11,205 nt of DNA from Chloroflexota bacterium. Lineage in GTDB: Bacteria; Chloroflexota; Dehalococcoidia; Dehalococcoidales; RBG-16-60-22. The notes beneath the pieces are model-generated. The model saw only the letters and a list, made by a program, of their open reading frames with translations. It did no database searches and was not told where the DNA came from. The stretch covers positions 1 through 11,205 of the forward strand of contig JACZSH010000039.1 of the NCBI GenBank assembly GCA_022574315.1, written 5' to 3'. Of the stretch, positions 6,152 to 11,205 are shown one piece after another. Within the stretch, counting starts at the first letter, position 1. Every line of letters begins with the position of its first letter. The translations under genes were made by a program, and so were the position numbers.

Positions 6152-6180
6152 TTGACAGCCCGTTCATAAAAAGGTATAGT
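6152..6180 (+). promoter_or_regulatory. Strong sigma70-type promoter upstream of ino1
   Basis: A consensus -35 TTGACA (6152-6157) and a -10 TATAGT (6175-6180, 5/6) are separated by exactly 17 bp. This is the best promoter in the window. Transcription should start around 6186-6188, giving a leader of about 90 nt before ino1. It lies 60 bp after truB, so the inositol genes can be expressed independently of the nusA operon. Confidence 0.8.
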
Positions 6181-6191
6181 TCGTGAGGCAT

Positions 6192-6224
6192 CTTTTGTCA
6201 TTGACGAGCCGTCATTGACAAAAG
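6192..6224 (+). promoter_or_regulatory. Tandem GTCATTGAC palindromes within a leader hairpin
   Basis: GTCATTGAC, itself an odd palindrome (GTCA-T-TGAC), occurs at 6197-6205 and again at 6211-6219, with centres 14 bp apart. The two copies also form the arms of a larger hairpin: 6192-6206 pairs with 6210-6224 around AGC, with 14 of 15 pairs and one T-T mismatch. It lies about +5 to +38 relative to the predicted start. It could be a double operator for a dimeric repressor, or an mRNA leader stem. GGGATA rather than a T-run follows, so it is not a simple terminator. Confidence 0.6.
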
Positions 6225-6277
6225 GGATATCAGTCTGGCCAACAACTAACCTGGCAAAATAGAGGGGGTATTACGGC

Positions 6278-7378
6278 ATGGGTAAGATTAACGTGGCGAT
6301 AATCGGAGTGGGCAACTGCAGCTCGTCTCTGGTACAGGGTGTCCATTATTACCGGGACGCCAAGGAAAACGAATTCGTTCCGGGGCTGATGCACGTCAAC
6401 CTGGGCGGCTACCATATCAGCGATATCAATTTCGTGGCGGCATTCGATATCGACAAGAACAAGGTGGGCAAAGACCTTTCCGAGGCTGTTTTCGCCACCC
6501 CTAACAACACTTTCAAGTTCAGCGAGGTACCTCACAGCGGGGTGACCGTCCAGCGCGGGATGACTCACGACGGACTGGGTAAGTACCTTTCCCAGATAAT
6601 TCAGAAAGCCCCCGGGCCAACCGCTGATATCGTTAAAATCCTCAAGGATACCAAAACGGACGTGGTTATTAACTACCTGCCGGTGGGCAGCGAAGAGGCG
6701 ACCAAGTGGTACATAGAACAGGTGCTGGCGGCCGGCTGCGGGCTGGTCAACTGCATCCCCGTCTTCATCGCCCGCGAGAAGTACTGGCAGAAACGCTTTG
6801 CCGAAAAGAGCCTGCCGGTAATCGGTGACGATATCAAGTCGCAGGTCGGCGCCACCATCGTCCACCGCGTGCTGACACGGACTTTCCGGGACCGCGGCGT
6901 CAAGCTGGAGCGGACTTACCAGCTGAACTTCGGCGGGAATACCGATTTTTACAACATGCTGGAGAGGGACCGGCTCGAGTCCAAGAAGATATCCAAGACC
7001 AATGCAGTTACCTCACAGCTCGACTACAAAATGGATCCTAACGATATTTACATCGGTCCGAGCGACTATGTGCCCTGGCTGACCGACCGTAAATTCTGCT
7101 ATATAAAAATGGAAGGGCGGACTTTCGGGGACGTACCGCTGAACCTGGAGCTGAAACTCGAGGTATGGGACAGCCCTAATTCGGCCGGCGTGGTCATTGA
7201 CGCCATCAGGTGCTGCAAACTTGCTCTTGACCGTGGCGAGAGCGGAGAACTGGTCGCCCCGTCAGCGTACTTTATGAAGTCGCCGCCGATTCAATATACG
7301 GATGATCAGGCCCACAACATGGTAGAAGAATACATCAAGAAAGCGCCGTCGACCGGAAAGACAAAAACAGCCAGGTAA
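6278..7378 (+). CDS. ino1: Inositol-3-phosphate synthase (Ino1)
   Basis: This NAD-dependent enzyme cyclises glucose-6-phosphate to 1D-myo-inositol 3-phosphate in the cytoplasm, the entry to all inositol lipids and solutes. At 366 residues it matches the compact actinobacterial/archaeal class rather than the longer eukaryotic one. It begins with a Rossmann NAD site, IIGVGNCSSSLVQG (GxGNC at 10-14). The synthase core motifs are visible: INYLPVGSEEAT (131-142), GDDIKSQVGAT (183-193), LNFGGNTDFYNM (216-227), then SKKISKTNAV (235-244) with conserved lysines, and LEVWDSPNSAG (294-304). ATG 6278 has GAGGGGG at 6262-6268. It is the first gene after the strong promoter and operator-like repeats, and is followed 31 bp later by a PimA-like glycosyltransferase. 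Confidence 0.95.
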   Translation: MGKINVAIIGVGNCSSSLVQGVHYYRDAKENEFVPGLMHVNLGGYHISDINFVAAFDIDKNKVGKDLSEAVFATPNNTFKFSEVPHSGVTVQRGMTHDGLGKYLSQIIQKAPGPTADIVKILKDTKTDVVINYLPVGSEEATKWYIEQVLAAGCGLVNCIPVFIAREKYWQKRFAEKSLPVIGDDIKSQVGATIVHRVLTRTFRDRGVKLERTYQLNFGGNTDFYNMLERDRLESKKISKTNAVTSQLDYKMDPNDIYIGPSDYVPWLTDRKFCYIKMEGRTFGDVPLNLELKLEVWDSPNSAGVVIDAIRCCKLALDRGESGELVAPSAYFMKSPPIQYTDDQAHNMVEEYIKKAPSTGKTKTAR

Positions 7379-7409
7379 TTCCGCAGGGAGGATTTCAGGC
7401 TACGATTCA

Positions 7410-8552
7410 ATGAAGATAGCGTTAGTCTCCCCTTATGACTTTGCTTATCCCGGAGGCGTCTGCAATCACATCTCCTGCCTTGAACAACAGTTTACCCGAC
7501 TTGGTCACGAAGTGAAGATTATTGCTCCCGCCTCTGAAGGTGTTCCCGCGCTGGGTGACCGGTTCATACCGATAGGTAAACCAAGGTCGGTACCGGTCAG
7601 CGGTACCATCGCCCGTATCACGCTGTCGCCGTGGTTATCTTCCCGGATAACTACCGTACTGGAGCGGGAGAGGTTCGATATCAGCCACCTGCACGAGCCA
7701 TTGATGCCGATGCTCTGTACCACCGTCCTACGCCTTTCACGTACGCCGAATATCGGCACCTTTCACGCGTCTGGAGGTAAGCCCTGGTACAGCTTCGGCA
7801 CCCCGCTAGGCAAGCTGCTCTTGAAAAACTGGTGGCGCCGGCTGGATGGTAAAATCGCCGTGGCCGAGCCGGCCCTGAACTATGTCAGCCGGCATTTTCC
7901 CGGGGAATACACCGTCATCCCCAACGGCGTGGATACCAAGCATTTTTCGCCCGACGTGACGCCAATCGAAGAGTTTATGGACGGCAAGTTTAATATCGTC
8001 TTCATCGGCCGCCTGGAAAAAAGGAAGGGGCTGGACTACCTGCTGGAAGCCTACCGGCAGATTAAACCGGAAATCCCTGATTCACGTCTTATTATTGTCG
8101 GGCCCGGTGTCAGGGAACGACGCCGGTACGAGAAAATAGTGGCGCGGAACGGACTGAGAGACGTCGTTTTCATCGGCTACGCCACTTACCGCGACCTGCC
8201 GAGGTATTACCAGACGGCGGACATTGTTTGCTGTCCGGCCACCGGCCGGGAAAGTTTCGGCATTGTTCTTCTGGAAGCGATGGCGGTAGGTAAACCAATC
8301 GTGGCCACGGACATCCAGGGATACAACGGCGTCCTGACCCACGGCAGGGAGGGACTGCTGGTGCCGCCCAGAAACGCGGAGAAGATAACCGAAGCTTTAA
8401 CCACGCTGATAGCCGACAAGGCGCTCCGGCAGCAACTGGGCGCCAACGGACGGTTAAAGGCAATAAAATATGACTGGGAGCGCATTGCTCAGCGGGTACT
8501 GGACTTTTACCAGACCGTGCTTGACGGGCCACTGCGGAATGGTAAGTCCTAA
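7410..8552 (+). CDS. pimA: GT4 glycosyltransferase, PimA-like
   Basis: This is a 380-residue GT-B glycosyltransferase of family GT4. It resembles PimA, the GDP-mannose-dependent enzyme that adds the first mannose to phosphatidylinositol on the inner face of the membrane. The N-terminal half has SPYDFAYPGGVCNHI (residues 7-21) with the glycine-rich acceptor/nucleotide loop, HLHEPLMP (93-100) and GTFHASGG with H119 in the position of the PimA catalytic His. The C-terminal half has FIGRLEKRKGLDYLL, with R201 and K206 as likely diphosphate ligands, and GRESFGIVLLEAMAVGKPIV, with E281 at the start of the family E-x7-E motif. No membrane span is evident. GGGAGGA lies at 7386-7392, 17 nt before ATG 7410, a long spacing. 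The position between ino1 and a CDP-alcohol phosphatidyltransferase supports a lipid-inositol acceptor; sugar donor and acceptor are not proven. Confidence 0.85.
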   Translation: MKIALVSPYDFAYPGGVCNHISCLEQQFTRLGHEVKIIAPASEGVPALGDRFIPIGKPRSVPVSGTIARITLSPWLSSRITTVLERERFDISHLHEPLMPMLCTTVLRLSRTPNIGTFHASGGKPWYSFGTPLGKLLLKNWWRRLDGKIAVAEPALNYVSRHFPGEYTVIPNGVDTKHFSPDVTPIEEFMDGKFNIVFIGRLEKRKGLDYLLEAYRQIKPEIPDSRLIIVGPGVRERRRYEKIVARNGLRDVVFIGYATYRDLPRYYQTADIVCCPATGRESFGIVLLEAMAVGKPIVATDIQGYNGVLTHGREGLLVPPRNAEKITEALTTLIADKALRQQLGANGRLKAIKYDWERIAQRVLDFYQTVLDGPLRNGKS

Positions 8553-8586
8553 ACGAAGAAAGCTATATTAGCTAAAAGCATGAATT

Positions 8587-9234
8587 ATGGAAGGCAGTTC
8601 AATTAATATGGCACCGGGAAAACAAGCGCCGCCGATTTCCAGGCTGAATAAAGCCCGTAATACGGCCGCTTATCAGCTTACCCGTCCCGCCGTGTGGCTA
8701 TTAGCCAGGACACCAGTCACGCCCAACGCCATCAGCTGGTTCGGCTTCGCCCTGTTCGCCATCGCCGCGACACTCGTTGTCACCGAGCACTTACTGGCGG
8801 CCGGCCTCATGGTACTTTTCGCCGGCCTGTTTGATATGCTGGATGGAGCGCTGGCCCGCCGCACCAACCGGGTCACCCGCTTTGGCGCCATCCTCGATTC
8901 GACGCTCGATCGTATCACCGAAGCGCTGCTGCTGCTGGGTATCCTGATATTATTCGCCCGGGAGCAGTCGATGGTCGGAATCGTGCTGACCGGAATTGCC
9001 CTGCCCGGTTCGCTGATGGTGAGTTATATCCGGGCCAGAGCCGAGGCGGCCGGTCTGGAATGCAAGGTGGGGCTGGGCACCCGGGGGGAAAGAGTTATTA
9101 TCCTGGCGCTGGGCCTGTTGCTGAACCGGGTTAATTACGCCCTGATTGCCGCCCTGGGGATAATAACCTTGTTGAGCTTATTTACTATTGGCCAGCGAAT
9201 GATTTTCGTCTGGCAACAGACAAAAAATGATTGA
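8587..9234 (+). CDS. pgsA: CDP-alcohol phosphatidyltransferase, likely phosphatidylinositol phosphate synthase
   Basis: This is an integral membrane enzyme that transfers a phosphatidyl group from CDP-diacylglycerol to an alcohol. The complete metal-binding signature is present: D83-x2-D86-G87-x2-A90-R91-x8-G100-x3-D104-x3-D108. Hydrophobic stretches at about 48-66, 68-85, 111-124, 130-147, 168-180 and 184-200 suit the six-helix family fold. SYIRARAEAAGLECKVG (146-162) resembles the segment following the fourth helix in actinobacterial phosphatidylinositol phosphate synthases. With ino1 upstream, inositol-3-phosphate is the probable acceptor; glycerol-3-phosphate (PgsA proper) or CDP-inositol chemistry remain possible. 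ATG 8587 has no Shine-Dalgarno sequence; ATG 8608 has GGAAGG at 8589-8594 and would give 208 residues with the whole domain intact. The preceding gap is 34 bp. Confidence 0.88.
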   Translation: MEGSSINMAPGKQAPPISRLNKARNTAAYQLTRPAVWLLARTPVTPNAISWFGFALFAIAATLVVTEHLLAAGLMVLFAGLFDMLDGALARRTNRVTRFGAILDSTLDRITEALLLLGILILFAREQSMVGIVLTGIALPGSLMVSYIRARAEAAGLECKVGLGTRGERVIILALGLLLNRVNYALIAALGIITLLSLFTIGQRMIFVWQQTKND

Positions 9235-9273
9235 TTCGCAAATTACGTTTCAGCTGACTTAAGGGAGGATTTA

Positions 9274-10560
9274 ATGCCAGTTATCGCGGTTATCGGGGCG
9301 CAGTGGGGAGACGAAGGGAAAGGAAAAATAGTTGACCTGCTGGCAGAAGAAGCCAACGTGGTGGTACGTTTTTCCGGCGGCGACAACGCCGGCCATACCG
9401 TGGCCAACCAATTTGGCCTGTTCAAACTGCATCTGGTACCGGCCGGTATTTTCTCGACCCGTGCCACCGCCATCATCGGCAACGGGGTGGTGATGAACCC
9501 GGGGGTATTGATATCTGAGCTGGACGATCTTAACCAGAGAGGGGTAGATACTTCCCGTTTTTTCATCAGCGACCGGGCGCACCTGGTGATGCCTTACCAC
9601 ACCCTGCTCGACGGCCTGGAGGAAGAGTCCCGGGGAGGAAAGGCAATCGGCACGACACGCAAAGGCATCGGTCCGGCTTTTGCCGACAAGGCAGCCCGGA
9701 TGGGTATCCGCGCCGGCGACCTGCTGGAAAAGGAAGTCTTCAAAGAGCGTCTGCACCACATTCTCAAACAAAAAAACGCCATTTTAACCCGGGTTTACGG
9801 TGTAGAGGCGCTACCAGAGGCAGAGATTTTCAACCAGTACTGCCAGTACGGAGAGCGGCTGGCGCCCTATATCCTGGAGACGACGTGGCTCATCTCGGAA
9901 GCCATTGCCCGCGGAGACATCGTCCTGCTGGAAGGAGCCCAGGGCACTTTCCTGGACCCTGATTTCGGCACCTACCCTTATACCACCTCCTCTTCCCCGC
10001 TGGCGGGGGGTGCCTGCCTGGGCGCCGGCATCGGCCCGACCCAGATTAACCAGGTGCTGGGAGTTTTCAAGGCTTATTGCACACGCGTTGGCAGCGGCCC
10101 GATGCCCACCGAACTGACCGACGAGACCGGCGATTTAATCCGGGAGCAAGCCCAGGAGTACGGCACTACCACCGGCCGGGCGCGGCGCTGCGGGTGGTTC
10201 GATGCCGTCGCCGCCCGGTTCAGCACCCGGATTAACGGCTACACCAAGCTCGCCATCACCCGGCTCGACGTCCTGGACAACATGCCCAACCTGAAGATAT
10301 GCACCGGCTACGAACTGGACGGAAAAACAATCGATTATTTCCCGTCCAGCACCACGGCTCTGGAGCGGTGCCGCCCTATCTATGAAGAACTGCCCGGCTG
10401 GATGGCACCAACTACCGAAGCCCGGGAATTTGACCAGTTACCGTTACTTGCCCGCCAGTACGTTTCCAGGCTAGAAGAACTCGCCGGTTGCCCGGCCAGT
10501 ATCATCTCGGTGGGCATGCGGCGTGAGGAAACCGTTTTCAAGACGCCACTCTGGGAGTAG
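9274..10560 (+). CDS. purA: Adenylosuccinate synthetase
   Basis: PurA joins IMP and aspartate using GTP to give adenylosuccinate, the first committed step to AMP. The 428-residue protein is full length. It has GAQWGDEGKGKIVD (8-21), with the catalytic base D13, and GGDNAGHTV with H41. SRGGKAIGTTRKGIGPA, EGAQGTFLDPDFGTYP-YTTSS, TRVGSGPMPTEL and the aspartate-binding GTTTGRARRCGWFD loop follow. AAGGGAGG (9261-9268) stands 5 nt before ATG 9274, one of the best ribosome binding sites in the window. It follows the phosphatidyltransferase by 39 bp with no obvious promoter or terminator between them, so it is probably cotranscribed with the inositol genes, although it may have its own weak promoter. 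Confidence 0.98.
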   Translation: MPVIAVIGAQWGDEGKGKIVDLLAEEANVVVRFSGGDNAGHTVANQFGLFKLHLVPAGIFSTRATAIIGNGVVMNPGVLISELDDLNQRGVDTSRFFISDRAHLVMPYHTLLDGLEEESRGGKAIGTTRKGIGPAFADKAARMGIRAGDLLEKEVFKERLHHILKQKNAILTRVYGVEALPEAEIFNQYCQYGERLAPYILETTWLISEAIARGDIVLLEGAQGTFLDPDFGTYPYTTSSSPLAGGACLGAGIGPTQINQVLGVFKAYCTRVGSGPMPTELTDETGDLIREQAQEYGTTTGRARRCGWFDAVAARFSTRINGYTKLAITRLDVLDNMPNLKICTGYELDGKTIDYFPSSTTALERCRPIYEELPGWMAPTTEAREFDQLPLLARQYVSRLEELAGCPASIISVGMRREETVFKTPLWE

Positions 10561-10598
10561 TCACCGGCCAATCAGTTTTAAGGAGGATTGTTTACAAA

Positions 10599-11000
10599 AT
10601 GGAAAGGGAAGAGCCTTACGCCACTGAAGAAGAATTCCAACAGAACGTTATCCGCTATCGCGATATCCCCAAAGTAGCACTGGTACCGGGGATAACGTCC
10701 CACATCCTGTCCACCGAACGGATGACGGCGATTTTCACCAATATGACACCCAATAGCTGCGTACCCCGGCACCAGCATGAGCACGAGCAAATTATGATAA
10801 TTGTCGGCGGCGAGTGCGACCAGCTAATCAAGGGCAAGTGGCACCGACTCAAGGAAGGGGACGTGATCCTTTACGGGTCCTACGAGGAACATGGCACCTT
10901 CGCTTCCGCCCAGGGCTGCCAGACCACCGAGATTTTTGCCCCCAAGCGCCAGGAATACATGGACAAGCTTGAGGCGGTGAAGAAGAGCCTGGGTAAATAA
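10599..11000 (+). CDS. Small single-domain cupin protein
   Basis: This is a 133-residue protein with one cupin beta-barrel. Cupin motif 1 is seen at VPRHQHEHEQIMIIVGGECD: H58 and H60 with Q64 are likely metal ligands, in the H-x-H-x-H-E-Q form found in KdgF-like and other small cupins. Motif 2 is LKEGDVILYGSYEEHGTF, giving H98 as the fourth ligand; the usual proline before the His is missing. A short helical C-terminus (MDKLEAVKKSLGK) follows. Such proteins bind Mn, Fe, Ni or Zn and range from isomerases to sensors, so the substrate cannot be named. AAGGAGG at 10580-10586 precedes ATG 10599 by 12 nt. It lies 38 bp after purA on the same strand, and its stop is 18 bp from the convergent dapA-like stop. 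Confidence 0.88.
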   Translation: MEREEPYATEEEFQQNVIRYRDIPKVALVPGITSHILSTERMTAIFTNMTPNSCVPRHQHEHEQIMIIVGGECDQLIKGKWHRLKEGDVILYGSYEEHGTFASAQGCQTTEIFAPKRQEYMDKLEAVKKSLGK

Positions 11001-11018
11001 GCGACCCGGACTGACTTT

Positions 11019-11205
11019 TTATATCGGCAGGTCTATCCGATAGCCTTTAAGCGTGTCCCGGATAATGGCGGCCGTTTTTTCGTCCGGTTCACACAGCGGC
11101 AGGCGCGGCTTGCCGACATTGAACCCCACCTGACCGAGCGCATACTTGAGCGGGATGGGATTGGCGACGATAAAGAGCGAGTTCACCAGAGGCAGCAGGT
11201 GACGG
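11019..11205 (-). CDS. dapA: 4-hydroxy-tetrahydrodipicolinate synthase, C-terminal part
   Basis: Only the last 61 codons plus the stop (TTA at 11019-11021 on the plus strand) lie in the window; the gene continues beyond base 11205. The reverse translation contains FIVANPIPLKYALGQVGFNV followed by GKPRLPL, the typical C-terminal helical segment of DapA, which condenses pyruvate with aspartate-semialdehyde in lysine/diaminopimelate synthesis. It ends in GYRIDLPI. The catalytic Lys and Tyr lie outside the window, so a related aldolase of the DHDPS superfamily cannot be excluded, though NPIP-KYAL and GKPRLPL favour DapA. It is convergent with the cupin gene, with no clear terminator in the 18-bp gap. 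Confidence 0.88.
   Translation of the reverse strand, partial: RHLLPLVNSLFIVANPIPLKYALGQVGFNVGKPRLPLCEPDEKTAAIIRDTLKGYRIDLPI

Noticed and set aside
8561..8573. AGCTA-TAT-TAGCT inverted repeat between the glycosyltransferase and phosphatidyltransferase genes
   Set aside because: A 5-bp AT-rich stem with no T-run is too weak for a terminator and common by chance.
11022..11042. TATCGG/CCGATA inverted repeat near the convergent cupin and dapA ends
   Set aside because: It has a 6-bp stem with a 9-base loop inside dapA coding sequence. The T-run lies on one side only and outside the cupin transcript orientation expected for a terminator.

Overview
This is a GC-rich bacterial chromosome segment of about 11.2 kb. 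It carries core informational genes and a small inositol-lipid gene group, all on the plus strand, until a convergent gene enters at the right edge. The combination suggests Chloroflexota, most likely a Dehalococcoidia-like lineage: a nusA-ylxR-infB-rbfA-truB operon with a short IF-2, and an adjacent ino1/PimA-like/CDP-alcohol phosphatidyltransferase group. This assignment is by general resemblance only; no 16S rRNA or database comparison was possible.

Layout: (1) 1-322 is non-coding. It holds a C-rich run that is a G-quadruplex motif on the minus strand, three hairpins (one a perfect 21-bp stem), and a promoter-like pair just before the first gene. (2) 323-993 is a YggS/PLPBP-family PLP-binding protein gene broken by a single -1 frameshift at an A5 tract. 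(3) 994-1137 holds a promoter-like sequence and then a strong intrinsic-terminator hairpin, both upstream of nusA. (4) 1138-6092 is a tight operon nusA-ylxR-infB-rbfA-truB for transcription elongation/termination, translation initiation, 30S maturation and tRNA Psi55. (5) 6093-6277 contains a near-consensus sigma70-type promoter (TTGACA-17-TATAGT) followed by two tandem GTCATTGAC palindromes nested in a 15-bp imperfect hairpin. (6) 6278-9234 encodes myo-inositol-3-phosphate synthase, a PimA-like GT4 glycosyltransferase and a CDP-alcohol phosphatidyltransferase. (7) 9274-11000 encodes adenylosuccinate synthetase and a small cupin. (8) 11019-11205 is the C-terminus of a minus-strand dapA-like gene that runs off the window.

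How the genes may work together: the nusA-truB block is a familiar housekeeping unit, although rimP is not found directly upstream of nusA. The three inositol genes would make inositol-3-phosphate from glucose-6-phosphate, attach it to CDP-diacylglycerol, and glycosylate the resulting lipid, as in the first steps of actinobacterial phosphatidylinositol mannoside synthesis. The gaps of 31, 34, 39 and 38 bp between ino1, the glycosyltransferase, the phosphatidyltransferase, purA and the cupin gene suggest one transcription unit.

No mobile element, CRISPR array, tRNA or rRNA was recognised. The observations most worth a second look are the ino1/pimA/pgsA-like unit with its operator-like promoter region, the terminator placed in the nusA leader, and the frameshifted, possibly leaderless yggS gene.
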